Assembly (NCBI RefSeq): GCF_900156305.1
Contig: NZ_FTPL01000001.1
Span: forward strand, 434,001 to 498,000
Direction: 5' to 3'
Length of the DNA stretch: 64,000 nt
Origin: Edaphobacillus lindanitolerans
Lineage (GTDB): Bacteria; Bacillota; Bacilli; Bacillales_A; Planococcaceae
Within the stretch, counting starts at the first letter, position 1, and every line of letters starts with the position of its first letter. The notes under the pieces are model-generated. The model was not told the origin of the DNA. It saw only the letters and a list, made by a program, of their open reading frames with translations, and searched no databases. Made by a program: the position numbers and the translations under genes. Below are positions 26,693 to 36,047 of this stretch, piece by piece.

Positions 26693-27368
26693 AGCCGTAT
26701 CCCCCTTCGAGTTCGTCCCGGACGATCAGTCCGCCTTCGATGGCGATGACGCGGTGCCGGTTCCGGTTGACGATGTCCTTGTTGTGGGTGGCCATGACGA
26801 TCGTTGTGCCCATTTCATTGATCTGTTCCAGTACATTCATTATTCCCATCGATGTTTCGGGATCCAGGTTTCCGGTCGGCTCATCCGCAATGACCACTTG
26901 GGGGCGGTTCACAATGGACCTTGCAATCGACACGCGCTGCTGCTCACCGCCGGAAAGCTCGGTTGGCAGCATCCGTGCCTTATGCTTCAATCCGACAAGC
27001 TCGAGGACTTCCGTCACCCGGGGGCGGATATTTTCAGTCGGCTCTTCGATCACTTCGAGGGCGAATGCCACATTTTCATAGACGGACAGTCTCGGCAGGA
27101 GCTTGAAGTCTTGGAATACGACCCCGATCTGCCGCCTCAGCAAAGGCACTTTACGATTTTTCAACTTCGGCAGGCTCGTTCCGTTAATGAGGATTTCACC
27201 GGATGTCGGCTTTTCCTCACGGTACATCATTTTGATGAATGTCGATTTTCCGGCACCGCTCGGCCCGACCACATAGACAAATTCGCCTTTGTCGATCTTT
27301 ACATTCAGCCCGTTCGCTGCCACGACACCGTTCGAATATTTCTTGTATACTTCTTTCATTTCTATCAT
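26682..27368 (-). CDS. ftsE: cell-division ATP-binding protein FtsE
   Basis: ABC ATPase of 228 aa that powers FtsX. Walker A GPSGAGKST, Q loop, signature LSGGEQQR, Walker B VVIADEPTGN and switch His in ATHNKD are all intact. The ATG at 27368 (MIEMKEVYK) is the family start and has AGGTGA 8 bases upstream; an upstream in-frame codon at 27380 is less likely. Confidence 0.97.
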   Translation of the reverse strand: MIEMKEVYKKYSNGVVAANGLNVKIDKGEFVYVVGPSGAGKSTFIKMMYREEKPTSGEILINGTSLPKLKNRKVPLLRRQIGVVFQDFKLLPRLSVYENVAFALEVIEEPTENIRPRVTEVLELVGLKHKARMLPTELSGGEQQRVSIARSIVNRPQVVIADEPTGNLDPETSMGIMNVLEQINEMGTTIVMATHNKDIVNRNRHRVIAIEGGLIVRDELEGGYGYEI

Positions 27369-27421
27369 TAAAACAATCACCTGATTGCCCGTTTGAAGGG
27401 CGAAATTTTTCCGGCATGCCT

Positions 27422-27427
27422 ATTATA
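27422..27427 (-). promoter_or_regulatory. Extended -10 promoter of ftsEX
   Basis: Minus strand TGCTATAAT, an extended -10 (TATAAT at 27427-27422), about 55 bases before ftsE; no good -35. Confidence 0.5.
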
Positions 27428-27607
27428 GCATTATTAAACTCGTATACTATTACAGTTATATTTCATTTTGTTACAAGCAGAAACATTGACCACACTGCTT
27501 TTTTTATGTTTTCCGACTTTGTTTTGCCCGTTGGCCAAAGCATTGTGACAAAAATCTTGCCGCCCGTCCGCCGATCCGGACGACGCATCAAAATTATGAC
27601 AAAAAAA

Positions 27608-27635
27608 GACCACTCCGGTGCAATACCGGAATGGT
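27608..27635 (-). terminator. Terminator after cccB
   Basis: Stem GACCA.TCCGGT/ACCGGA.TGGTC, then TTTTTTT on the minus strand. Confidence 0.88.
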
Positions 27636-27650
27636 CCGCCGTTCGACAGA

Positions 27651-28022
27651 TTATTTCTTTTCGGAGAGCCACTTCGCAACTGCGTCGAGCTCTTCTCCTT
27701 CGATGAGTCCGCCCGGCATGGCACCGCGGCCGTTTTCGATCGTGTCATGGATCTCCTGCTCGGAAAGACGGGAGCCGACGTCGGTCAGGCTCGGGAAGTT
27801 CCCTTGGCCTTCAAGGTTTTCACCATGGCAGGAAATGCACTTCTGCTGTACGACTTTTTCCGGATCCACACCGGCAGTCTCGCCGCCATTGTTGTTGGTC
27901 TCTTCCGTCGCATTGTTGTCAGTTCCTGCGTTGTTGTCGTCGGTTGCGTTGTTGTTGTTGCCTCCGCAGGCGCCGAGAACAAGCGCAGAACCGAACAGCA
28001 ACATCATGAGTTTTCTCTTCAT
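27651..28022 (-). CDS. cccB: cytochrome c-551 lipoprotein
   Basis: Small membrane-anchored c-type cytochrome (123 aa). A lipoprotein signal ends in LVLGAC, so the mature protein begins with a diacylglyceryl cysteine; then an Asn/Thr/Glu-rich linker and a monohaem domain with CISCH and the axial Met in GAMPGG. It carries electrons to terminal oxidases. The ATG at 28022 begins the lipoprotein signal; the frame continues upstream without a signal. Same position relative to prfB and ftsE as in B. subtilis. Confidence 0.93.
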   Translation of the reverse strand: MKRKLMMLLFGSALVLGACGGNNNNATDDNNAGTDNNATEETNNNGGETAGVDPEKVVQQKCISCHGENLEGQGNFPSLTDVGSRLSEQEIHDTIENGRGAMPGGLIEGEELDAVAKWLSEKK

Positions 28023-28378
28023 GCGCTTTCCCTCCTGTGTCTCAGATGTAGTGTGTTCCCCATTAGTATACCAAACCGTCCGGATTTGAAACATCCGGCC
28101 CGACTTTTGTCGACAAACCGACAAGACATGTCATCCCAAATAAACGACATCATGCATTCTTTTTTAGCATTTTCTTGATAATACTAGTTGTCATTGGAAT
28201 GATATTGAAATTTGTATCAATCCAAAATGGACTGAGAGGGAAGCAGGCTGCAACGAAAGAAGCAAAAAGCAGGGACGCAGCGACCAAAATTCCGTCTTTG
28301 GTCGCACTTGCGTGCCCTGCTTTATTTTTCCCTGACTGGCTTGAAAAATTCTTGGCGGACAGATTCTTCCGTAGACGA
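28023..28378. other. Intergenic region between cccB and prfB
   Basis: The 356 bases hold a -10-like TATACT for cccB (about 28066-28061, minus), an AT-rich stretch with no convincing gene (a 14-codon minus-strand reading frame and an open plus-strand frame from 28175 lack ribosome sites), and the prfB terminator at 28266-28323. Confidence 0.6.
28266..28323 (-). terminator. Large terminator after prfB
   Basis: Nested stem AAAGCAGGG/CCCTGCTTT, then ACGCA/TGCGT, then GCGACCAAA/TTTGGTCGC around a 7-8 base loop; TTTTT follows on the minus strand. Unusually long for a simple terminator. Confidence 0.88.
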
Positions 28379-29483
28379 TCAGGCAAGCCTGGACCGGAGG
28401 TACGAATTGATGAACATGTCGAGGTCGCCGTCCATGACATTCTGGACATTCCCCGTTTCTGTGTCGGTCCGGTGGTCCTTGACCATCGAATAAGGATGGA
28501 ACACATAGGAACGGATCTGGCTGCCCCAGCCGATCTCTTTCTGTTCTCCCCGGATTTCCAGCAATTCCTTCTCCTGCTCCTCGATCTTCAGCTGGTAAAG
28601 CTTCGATTTCAGGAGATTCATCGCCTGCTCGCGGTTCTTGATCTGCGAACGTTCCGACTGGCAGGTGACGACCGTGTTGGTCGGAAGGTGGGTGATCCGG
28701 ACCGCGGAATCCGTTGTGTTGACGTGCTGGCCGCCGGCACCGCTGGAACGGTACGTATCGATCTTCAGATCCTCGGATCGGATGTCGAGTTCGATTTCAT
28801 TGTCGAACTCCGGCATCACTTCACAGGAGACGAACGATGTGTGGCGGCGTCCGGATGAGTCGAACGGCGAAATCCGGACAAGGCGGTGCACGCCTTTTTC
28901 CGCTTTCAGGTAACCGTACGCGTTGTGGCCCTTGATGCTGATCGTCACGGATTTGACCCCTGCCTCATCCCCGGCGAGGTAGTCCAGCGTCTCCACTTTG
29001 AATCCGCGCTTTTCCGCCCAGCGGGTGTACATGCGCAGGAGCATCGACGCCCAGTCCTGGGACTCCGTTCCGCCGGCTCCGGCGTGGAGCTCAAGAATTG
29101 CATTGTTCCTGTCATACGGCTCGCTCAGCAGCAGCTGGAGCTCAAAGTCCGCCAGCTCGCCGCTGAATTCGGCCAGCTCATCTCCAAGTTCCGCATGGAG
29201 ATCGGGATCATCCTCTTCCCGGAGCAATTCCAGGGTCATTTCAAGGTTTTCCTGTGTTTCGGCCAATCGGTTGTATTCGTTGACGATGTCTTTCAGCCCG
29301 TTTGCCTCTGAGATGACTTTTTGGGCTTCATCCTGGTTGTCCCAGAATCCCGGCTCGAGCATGCGCTCGTCCAGTTCCTGTATCCGAGCCTCTTTGTTTT
29401 CTAAGTCAAAGAGACCCCCTGAAGTCCGCCAGTTTCCCGGCTGTTTTGTCGAGCGTGTTGCGCACTTCTGCGAGTTCTATCAT
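28379..29483 (-). CDS. prfB: peptide chain release factor 2, with programmed +1 frameshift
   Basis: RF2 recognises UGA and UAA and triggers peptide release. The coding region starts at ATG 29483 (AAGGAGG upstream), runs 25 codons to CTT followed by an in-frame TGA (29408-29406), and continues in the +1 frame to 28379. The shift site is the classical AGGGGG spacer CTTTGAC (29411-29405), so the protein controls its own synthesis: scarce RF2 allows slippage at the UGA. The long frame contains the RF2-specific SPF motif (RISPFDSS), the GGQ catalytic motif in SGAGGQHV and the RF domain core. Total about 367 residues. Located just downstream of secA as in B. subtilis. Confidence 0.96.
29405..29420 (-). 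promoter_or_regulatory. prfB programmed frameshift signal
   Basis: Internal Shine-Dalgarno AGGGGG (29420-29415), three-base gap, then CTT TGA C (29411-29405). All elements of the autoregulatory RF2 frameshift are present. Confidence 0.95.
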
Positions 29484-29549
29484 AAATTCTTCCTCCTTGG
29501 AATCGGTGCCTTCCATATTATCCGGCACACCCGTTTGCTGCCACGGCGG

Positions 29550-32057
29550 TCAGGCCGTTCCGTGGCAGTTTTTGTATTTCTTTCCGCTGCCGCAAGGGCA
29601 TGGATCATTCCGGCCGACCATCGCTTTTTTGCGGATCGGCTTCTTTTTCACTTCGCCGCCCTCTTCCTTCGGGTTGACGGCCTCCCCTTTTGCCACTTCC
29701 TCACGTTCGAGGTTATGGCGGATTTCCGCTTTCATGGCGTACTTGGCCACATCATCGCGGATGGAATCGACCATTTCTTCAAATGCCGCAAAACCTTCGT
29801 TCTGGTATTCGCGCAGCGGGTCGGTCTGGCCGTAGGCCCGCAGGTGGATGCCCTGACGCAGCTGGTCCATCATATCGATGTGGTCGATCCATTTCGTATC
29901 GATCGAGCGCAGCAGCACGACTTTCTCAAATTCGCGCATCCGTTCTGGCGTCATTTCCTCTTCCTTCTCGTCATAGCGTTTCCCGACTTCATCCGAAATC
30001 ATTTCTGTGATTTCTTCTTGGGTTTTGCCATCGAAATCTTCTGCCGTGAAGGTCCCTTCCGGCAGGAGGTTCGCGTTCAGGAAGTCTTCAAGCCCTTTGA
30101 GGTTCCATTTTTCAGGACTTTCATCTGAAGTGTAGGATGGCACGGCCCGGGCGATGACATCCGCAATCATCGATTCGACAAGCGCGCGCATGTCATCCGT
30201 GTCGAGGACTTCGTTTCTCTCCCTGTAGATGATCTCACGCTGTTGGCGGAGGACATCATCATACTGGAGGAGACGCTTCCGCGCATCGAAGTTGTTTCCT
30301 TCCACCCGTTTCTGGGCGGATTCGACGGCACGGGACACCATCTTCGACTGGATCGGCTGGGAATCATCCATACCGAGTTTGGCCATCATGCCTTTCATGC
30401 TTTCGGAACCGAACCGGCGCATGAGTTCGTCTTCCAGCGACAGATAGAACTGGGTCACGCCCGGGTCTCCCTGACGTCCCGACCGGCCCCGGAGCTGGTT
30501 GTCGATCCGGCGGGACTCGTGGCGCTCGGTCCCGATGACGGCCAGCCCGCCGAGTTCGCGGACGCCTTCGCCGAGCTTGATGTCCGTACCGCGTCCGGCC
30601 ATGTTCGTCGCAATCGTCACAGCGCCTTTGTTGCCGGCGTCCGTAATGATTTCCGCTTCGCGTTCATGGTTTTTCGCATTCAGCACATTGTGCGGAACGC
30701 CGTATTTTTTCAGGAAATCGGAAATGATCTCTGACGTTTCGATGGCGACTGTGCCGACGAGCACCGGCTGGCCGTTCTCATGCCGATCCTTGATATCGTT
30801 CGCGACAGCCTTGAACTTGCCTTCCATCGTCGCATAGATCAGATCGGCCCGGTCATCACGGGCGATCTGCCGGTTTGTCGGGATGACGATGACGTTCATG
30901 TTATAGATGTTGCGGAATTCCTCTTCTTCGGTTTTGGCCGTACCGGTCATCCCGGACAGCTTGTCGTACATCCGGAAGAAGTTCTGGAATGTGATGGTGG
31001 CCATCGTCATGGATTCGTTCTGGATTTCCAGGCCTTCCTTGGCCTCGATCGCCTGATGGAGGCCGTCGCTGTAGCGCCGGCCTTTCATGAGCCGTCCCGT
31101 GAACGAGTCGACGATCACGACTTTGCCGTCGTCCACGACATAGTCGATGTCCAGATGCATGCTCGCATGCGCCTTGAGCGATTGGTTGATCGCATGGTTG
31201 AGGCGCACATGGGTCAGGTCGAACAGGTTGTCGATCGAGAACGCCTTTTCCGCCTTCTCAATTCCTGACTCGGTCAGCACGACGCCCTTCGTCTGCTCAT
31301 CGTACGAATAGTCGTCTTCTTTCCGGAGCGTGCGGACAAATGCGTTGGTCTGGATGTAGAGCATTGCATTTTTCTCCGCCTGCCCCGAAATGATGAGCGG
31401 TGTCCGGGCTTCATCGATCAGGATCGAGTCGACCTCGTCAATGACCGCATAGTGGAGCGGACGCTGGACACGCTCTTCCTTATAAAGGACCATGTTGTCG
31501 CGGAGGTAATCAAATCCGAGTTCATTGTTCGTGCTGTAGGTGATGTCTGCGCTGTACGCTTCGCGCTTCTCTTCCTTTGTCATGCTGTTGAGATTCAGGC
31601 CGACGGTGAGACCGAGGAATTCATAGATCTGGCCCATCTCCGCCGCATCCCGGCTGGCCAGGTATTCATTGACCGTAACGACATGGGCGCCCTTCCCTTC
31701 CAGCGCGTTCAGGTAAACCGCCATCGTGGAGGTGAGCGTCTTCCCTTCACCGGTCTTCATCTCGGCGATGTTGCCGTCGTGGAGCGCAGCCGCACCGATG
31801 AGCTGGACACGGAACGGATACATGCCGGTCACCCGGCGTGCCGCCTCCCGGACGACCGCAAATGCTTCGGGCTGAATCCGGTCGAGTGACTCTCCGTCGG
31901 CGATGCGGTTCCGGAATTCATCCGTTTTCGCCTGGAGTTCCTCATCAGAAAGCTGTTCAATTTGAGAGGCCAGCGCCTCAACGGCATCGGCCACTTTTTC
32001 CAGTCTCTTCAAATCTCGCTTTGTCGGATCGAACAATTTATTTAAAGCACCTAGCAT
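29550..32057 (-). CDS. secA: preprotein translocase ATPase SecA
   Basis: Motor of the Sec pathway (835 aa), driving secretory proteins through SecYEG. Visible: Walker A GEGKTLT near residue 100, Walker [24 protein letters not shown] and [10 protein letters not shown] motifs of NBD2, and the C-terminal zinc-binding [14 protein letters not shown] that contacts SecB-like partners or lipids. Length matches SecA1. It lies upstream of prfB and downstream of hpf on the same strand. Confidence 0.98.
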   Translation of the reverse strand: MLGALNKLFDPTKRDLKRLEKVADAVEALASQIEQLSDEELQAKTDEFRNRIADGESLDRIQPEAFAVVREAARRVTGMYPFRVQLIGAAALHDGNIAEMKTGEGKTLTSTMAVYLNALEGKGAHVVTVNEYLASRDAAEMGQIYEFLGLTVGLNLNSMTKEEKREAYSADITYSTNNELGFDYLRDNMVLYKEERVQRPLHYAVIDEVDSILIDEARTPLIISGQAEKNAMLYIQTNAFVRTLRKEDDYSYDEQTKGVVLTESGIEKAEKAFSIDNLFDLTHVRLNHAINQSLKAHASMHLDIDYVVDDGKVVIVDSFTGRLMKGRRYSDGLHQAIEAKEGLEIQNESMTMATITFQNFFRMYDKLSGMTGTAKTEEEEFRNIYNMNVIVIPTNRQIARDDRADLIYATMEGKFKAVANDIKDRHENGQPVLVGTVAIETSEIISDFLKKYGVPHNVLNAKNHEREAEIITDAGNKGAVTIATNMAGRGTDIKLGEGVRELGGLAVIGTERHESRRIDNQLRGRSGRQGDPGVTQFYLSLEDELMRRFGSESMKGMMAKLGMDDSQPIQSKMVSRAVESAQKRVEGNNFDARKRLLQYDDVLRQQREIIYRERNEVLDTDDMRALVESMIADVIARAVPSYTSDESPEKWNLKGLEDFLNANLLPEGTFTAEDFDGKTQEEITEMISDEVGKRYDEKEEEMTPERMREFEKVVLLRSIDTKWIDHIDMMDQLRQGIHLRAYGQTDPLREYQNEGFAAFEEMVDSIRDDVAKYAMKAEIRHNLEREEVAKGEAVNPKEEGGEVKKKPIRKKAMVGRNDPCPCGSGKKYKNCHGTA

Positions 32058-32258
32058 GTCTTCACTTCCTCACTGGTATCCACACTATTTTAACATCGCC
32101 CCATCCTCACTGCAAACCTTGCAGGATGAACGGAAGCAACAGTCCGACACCCGTTTGGCCTGCATCGGGCGGCGCGGACCTGCATCCCCCGGCCGTCCGG
32201 CCGCCGCCTTCAATAACACAACGCAGGATTCATTCCGTCCGGCCGACCGCATGCGAAA

Positions 32259-32283
32259 GGAGCCTGCCGCCCGGGCAGGCTCC
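32259..32283 (-). terminator. Terminator after hpf
   Basis: Ten-base stem GGAGCCTGCC/GGCAGGCTCC with a short tail (TTTC) on the minus strand. Confidence 0.6.
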
Positions 32284-32295
32284 CCAAAAGAGGAA

Positions 32296-32862
32296 TTATT
32301 CGGCTTCGGTTTCGATGAGACCGTATTTGCCGTCCTTCCGCTTGTATACGATATTCGTTCCGTTCGAATCGGCATCGGTGAAAATATAGAACGAGTGGCC
32401 GAGCATGTTCATCTGGAGAATGGCCTCTTCCTGGTCCATCGGCTTCAGGTTGAACTGCTTCGTGCGGACGATGTCAAACTCGCTGTCCGTTTCGCTTTCG
32501 GTCGTTGCGCTGCTTTCCTCGGTGAACGTACTGAAGTAAGAGGCTACCCCTTCCCGTTCACGGAATTTACGGTTCACCCTCGTTTTATATTTGCGGATCT
32601 GGCGTTCGAGTTTGTCCGTGATCAGGTCAACGGCCGCGTACATATCGGAGTTCCGTTCTTCTGCCCGCAGCGTGAGGTTCTTCATCGGGATCGTCACTTC
32701 GACCTTTGTCTGCCTATCGTTGTAGACCTTGAGGTTGACGTGGGCCGTGGCATTCACTTCATCCGTGAAGTATCGCTCGAGTTTCTGGACTTTCTTCTCC
32801 ACATATTCACGGATTGCCGGTGTGACCTCAATGTTCTCCCCACGGATGTTGAAATTCAGCAT
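32296..32862 (-). CDS. hpf: long ribosome hibernation promoting factor
   Basis: Long HPF (188 aa; B. subtilis YvyD), which binds idle 70S ribosomes and joins them into inactive 100S dimers in stationary phase or stress. The N-terminal RaiA-like domain (FNIRGENIEVTPAIREYVEKK, quoted in part, and MKNLTLRAEE) is followed by a linker and the C-terminal dimerisation domain (RTKQFNLKPMDQEEA, LGHSFYIFTD). AAGGAGG precedes the ATG. Overlapping Sigma-B and Sigma-H type promoters lie upstream. Confidence 0.96.
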   Translation of the reverse strand: MLNFNIRGENIEVTPAIREYVEKKVQKLERYFTDEVNATAHVNLKVYNDRQTKVEVTIPMKNLTLRAEERNSDMYAAVDLITDKLERQIRKYKTRVNRKFREREGVASYFSTFTEESSATTESETDSEFDIVRTKQFNLKPMDQEEAILQMNMLGHSFYIFTDADSNGTNIVYKRKDGKYGLIETEAE

Positions 32863-32900
32863 ATGAACTCCTCCTTTTGAGATCTTACTCTATCGGTATA

Positions 32901-32928
32901 ATTCTTCATGTTCCCTTGAAAACCCTTT
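32901..32928 (-). promoter_or_regulatory. Sigma-H-like promoter of hpf
   Basis: Minus strand AAAGGGTTT (32928-32920), 12-base spacer, GAAGAAT (32907-32901); one mismatch to RNAGGAWWW and a full match to RNNGAAT. Confidence 0.55.
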
Positions 32929-32935
32929 AAGAAAC
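32910..32935 (-). promoter_or_regulatory. Sigma-B-like promoter of hpf
   Basis: Minus strand GTTTCT (32935-32930), 14-base spacer, GGGAAC (32915-32910). The B. subtilis orthologue is known to be driven by both Sigma-B and Sigma-H. Confidence 0.6.
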
Positions 32936-33009
32936 TCGTGATTTTGCAACTTTTGTCGAAATGCAGAGTCTCCCTTCCGGTCCGCACTTCCATGCGTGCG
33001 GGGAGCGGC

Positions 33010-33639
33010 TCAGGCCCTGATGAGCGTCACGGCCGACACCTTATCCGCACCGGCTTGCCTGAGCACCGCGGCAGCATGGTGGACCGTCGTGCCGGTCGTA
33101 TAGAGGTCATCGACAAGAACATATTCCCCCCGCACGTCCCGTATGCCACTCCGCAGCCTGAAAAGCCGGTCTGCCTGAATCCGTTCCTGCCTGTTCATCC
33201 GGCCAAGCGTGACAGGTGCCGTCTTTTCCAGCAGGTCGGCATAGGGAACCCGGGCAGCACGCAGCATTTCTTCCACATGTGCAAAGGTCCGTTCGTTCAG
33301 GCGATCGGGATGCATGGGAATCGGCACTGCCTGCCCGCCCGACAGCCGGATGGCTTCCGCAAGCTCGGATTTGAAAACACGAGACAGGGCCACGTCCTTC
33401 AGGAACTTGTACTGATGCAGGAACTCCTTCATCGGCTCATTATAGGCAAACAGAGAAACGGCACGTTCCAGCATCCCTGCATATGGGGTCCCGTCCCAAT
33501 CGGAGAGCGGCGGCTGGCTCTCGGCAGGCAAAAACCCCTTCCGGCACCCTTCGCACACGACCGGAAATCCCTTATCGGAAAACAGACGGGCCCAAGAGGG
33601 ATTCCGGTCAGTCCGTCCATTACATAAAAGGCAGTTCAA
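33010..33639 (-). CDS. comFC: competence protein ComFC (phosphoribosyltransferase-like)
   Basis: ComFC (209 aa) is needed for natural transformation, partnering ComFA in handling incoming single-stranded DNA. N-terminal zinc site CLLC...CEGC, then a type I phosphoribosyltransferase fold with the PRPP loop YVLVDDLYTTGTT near residue 170. Its start overlaps the comFA stop (ATGA), showing coupling. The B. subtilis comFB gene between comFA and comFC is absent here. Confidence 0.93.
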   Translation of the reverse strand: MNCLLCNGRTDRNPSWARLFSDKGFPVVCEGCRKGFLPAESQPPLSDWDGTPYAGMLERAVSLFAYNEPMKEFLHQYKFLKDVALSRVFKSELAEAIRLSGGQAVPIPMHPDRLNERTFAHVEEMLRAARVPYADLLEKTAPVTLGRMNRQERIQADRLFRLRSGIRDVRGEYVLVDDLYTTGTTVHHAAAVLRQAGADKVSAVTLIRA

Positions 33640-35021
33640 CCAGTTCCCCCGCCTTCCCGGTTCAGCCGCATGATTTCCCTGACCGCCTCATCCATTTCGG
33701 ATGTGATCCCATGGTGGAACAGGGCGATGTCCCCGCCAGGCAGGTCTGCGCTCCGGCCGACCCGTCCGCCGATCTGGATGATGGCAGACCGGCCGAACAC
33801 CCGGTCCTCCGCTCCGACAACGGCAGCCTGAAGGCCCGGGATGGTGATTCCGCGTTCCAGGATCGTTGTTGTCAGCAGACCCGGTGCTTGTCCTCTTCTC
33901 AGTGCCATGACGGCTTCGCGGCGGTCGGGGCTTGATGCATGGACCGCCATGATCCGGCTGTCGAGAGTCTGGAACATCGGCAGGCATTTCTCCATCAGAC
34001 GGACTGAAGGGAAGAAAATCAGGAATGGCTCGGAAGAAGATAGTCTCGCTTCCGCCCAATGCAGGAGACGGCGGGGCAACTTCCCGGAATCGATCAGGCG
34101 TCGGTAATTCCAGAGCGGAACGAACCTCGGGACCGGAAGCGGATGCCCGTGGTAGCGGCGGCGGATCACTGTCCGGCCGCCTTTTTTCACGGCCGCCATG
34201 ATGGACGGCGAGGGGGTTGCGGTGACAAACACCTTTACACCGCCGGGTTTCAGCGCCTTTGTCACGGCGTTTTTCAGTGTTCCGTCGAATGAATAAGGAA
34301 ACGCGTCCGCCTCGTCGACAAAGATGGCATCGAACGCATCGCGGAACCGGTACAGCTGGTGGGTCGTGGCGATGACGAGCGGTGCATATCCGTCCCCTTG
34401 ACCCGATCCGCCGTACAGGCCATGGATGACCGTTTCTCCAAGCGCCTGACGAAACCTCGGAAGCAGTTCCAGCACGACATCTGTCCTTGGTGTGGCAATG
34501 CATACCCGTTTCCCGTCTGAAAGCAATTCATGAACCGGCCCGAAAAGGATTTCCGTCTTTCCGGCACCGCACACGGCATGCAGAAGATGCGGCCTCCCGG
34601 CTTGAAGGCTCTCCGAGATGTCCACGGATGCCCCGGCCTGGGCCGGCGTCAGTCTTCCCGACCATTTCAGCACCGGGGGCGCGGGCGGCGGGCGCTCCGG
34701 CCCTGTCCAGTATGCAAGCTCATCACACGAAGCGACCCGGCCCATCCGGATGCAATGCCGGCAATAGTGGCAGACCTTGCCGCACCTGCGGCAGTCAAAT
34801 GAATAAAATGCCGAGGGTGCCGTCATGAGGCAACGATTGCAGCGGAAACGAAGGCCCGGCGCCCGGCGGCTGCTGACAAGCAGACCGGGCAGGGTGCCGA
34901 TCCACCCCGATTTGACATGCCGGGAGATCTCGCCGGCATCGAACGGGAGATGCTCTTTCAGCCAGAGCCTCCCCTGCAGGAAATCGCGGATTTCTTCATC
35001 AACCGATCTGACCGCCTCCAT
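33636..35021 (-). CDS. comFA: competence DNA-uptake helicase ComFA
   Basis: ComFA (461 aa) is a DEAD-box-like ATPase that pulls transforming DNA into the cytoplasm. Seen: N-terminal four-cysteine zinc finger (CNRCL...CRRCGKVCHYCRHC), Walker A VCGAGKTE, motif II VDEADAF, SAT-like VTATPS, and C-terminal helicase motif QIGGRVGRS. Start at ATG 35021 has only a weak ribosome site, so translation may be low. Followed by overlapping comFC. Confidence 0.95.
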   Translation of the reverse strand: MEAVRSVDEEIRDFLQGRLWLKEHLPFDAGEISRHVKSGWIGTLPGLLVSSRRAPGLRFRCNRCLMTAPSAFYSFDCRRCGKVCHYCRHCIRMGRVASCDELAYWTGPERPPPAPPVLKWSGRLTPAQAGASVDISESLQAGRPHLLHAVCGAGKTEILFGPVHELLSDGKRVCIATPRTDVVLELLPRFRQALGETVIHGLYGGSGQGDGYAPLVIATTHQLYRFRDAFDAIFVDEADAFPYSFDGTLKNAVTKALKPGGVKVFVTATPSPSIMAAVKKGGRTVIRRRYHGHPLPVPRFVPLWNYRRLIDSGKLPRRLLHWAEARLSSSEPFLIFFPSVRLMEKCLPMFQTLDSRIMAVHASSPDRREAVMALRRGQAPGLLTTTILERGITIPGLQAAVVGAEDRVFGRSAIIQIGGRVGRSADLPGGDIALFHHGITSEMDEAVREIMRLNREGGGTG

Positions 35022-35058
35022 TTAACAGACTTTTCCGACATGGTTCTTTGTAAAAAAA

Positions 35059-35081
35059 GCGACCGCTGTGTTGCCGGTCAC
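35059..35081 (-). terminator. Terminator after degV
   Basis: Seven-pair stem (GTGACCG/CGGTCGC, one G-T) that includes the degV stop codon, followed on the minus strand by TTTTTTT. It separates degV from comFA. Confidence 0.8.
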
Positions 35082-35920
35082 TTCTTCACCCACCCGAGCC
35101 CCATCGACCCTTCGCCGAGATGGGTGCCGATCACGGGGCCGAAATAGCTGGTCGTAAATTCCACTTCGGGATATCGGGCTTCCAGGGACTCTTTCCAGAC
35201 AGCCGCGTCTTCCGGACGGTTTGCATGGATGACCGCCGCTTCCATCGGGCCATTTTCCTCAACGGCCTCGCCGAGCAGCTGCTCGATCCGCCCCATCGCT
35301 TTTTTTCGCGTGCGGATCTTTTCAAACGGAACGATCACTTTATCCTTGAAATGAAGGAGCGGTTTCACCTGGAGAAGACCGCCGATGAGCGCCTGCGCAC
35401 CGGACAGCCGTCCGCCCCGCTGGAGATGCGCCAGGTCATCCACCATGAAAAAGGCGTTCATGGTCTTCTGCATCGTTGCCAGCTCGTCCATGATTTGATC
35501 CGGTCCCGCTCCCCCGCGTGCCATTTTTGCGCCACGGACTGCATAGAAGCCTTGCATCATGCAAGAGATCTCTGAATCAAACACCCGCACATCCATGTTC
35601 TCCGCCATGTCCCCCGCCTGGACCGCGGAGGCAAATGTTCCGCTTATACCGCTCGACAAAGTGACAACAACCACTGCGTCAAACCCATTTTCCGATAGTT
35701 GCCGGAAGCATTCTGCAAACTTTCCGATCGGAGGCTGTGATGTTTTCGGCAGCTCGCCCCCGCCGACCATCCGGTAAAAACGGTCTGCACCCAGTTCTGT
35801 TTCTTCTTCATATGTTTCGCCGTCGATCGTCACGCTGAGCGGGATCATCCCGATGCCCAGCTCCTCCCGAAGTGCAGCCGGAAGATAGGCGGTACTGTCG
35901 GTCACAATGGCCGTTTTCAT
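35078..35920 (-). CDS. degV: DegV family fatty-acid-binding protein
   Basis: Second DegV/FakB-type protein of the window (280 aa). Motifs: VTDSTAYLP at the N-terminus, KTSQPPIGKF, SSGISGTFASA, VDDLAHLQRGGRLSG and YFGPVIGTHLG at the C-terminus. Probably binds a fatty acid for FakA-dependent phosphorylation. Position between degU and comFA corresponds to B. subtilis degV; here a lipoprotein gene is inserted between it and degU. Likely its own unit, ending in a terminator overlapping its stop. Confidence 0.92.
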   Translation of the reverse strand: MKTAIVTDSTAYLPAALREELGIGMIPLSVTIDGETYEEETELGADRFYRMVGGGELPKTSQPPIGKFAECFRQLSENGFDAVVVVTLSSGISGTFASAVQAGDMAENMDVRVFDSEISCMMQGFYAVRGAKMARGGAGPDQIMDELATMQKTMNAFFMVDDLAHLQRGGRLSGAQALIGGLLQVKPLLHFKDKVIVPFEKIRTRKKAMGRIEQLLGEAVEENGPMEAAVIHANRPEDAAVWKESLEARYPEVEFTTSYFGPVIGTHLGEGSMGLGWVKK

Positions 35921-35982
35921 TCTATCAACCTCCGTCCTATCATCATACTAAATTCGGTTCGAAATAGGAATCAGAAAAGGAA

Positions 35983-36014
35983 GCCGGCGGGGATACAGAC
36001 GATCCCCCGCCGGC
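35983..36014 (-). terminator. Terminator after the lipoprotein gene
   Basis: Ten-base stem GCCGGCGGGG/CCCCGCCGGC; T-rich (TTCCTTTTC) on the minus strand. Confidence 0.65.
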
Positions 36015-36047
36015 CATCATTTCGGGACCTGATGTCCCGTTCCCGGA

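Noticed and set aside
28150-28506. 118-codon minus-strand open frame over the prfB 3' end
   Set aside because: It runs through the prfB terminator hairpin and into prfB in another frame, with no ribosome site.
28175-28858. Plus-strand open frame of 227 codons starting in the cccB-prfB gap
   Set aside because: Mostly antisense to prfB; no ribosome site and no recognisable product.
35022-35058. ComK box upstream of comFA
   Set aside because: No AAAA-N5-TTTT pair with proper spacing could be found; only T runs of the degV terminator.
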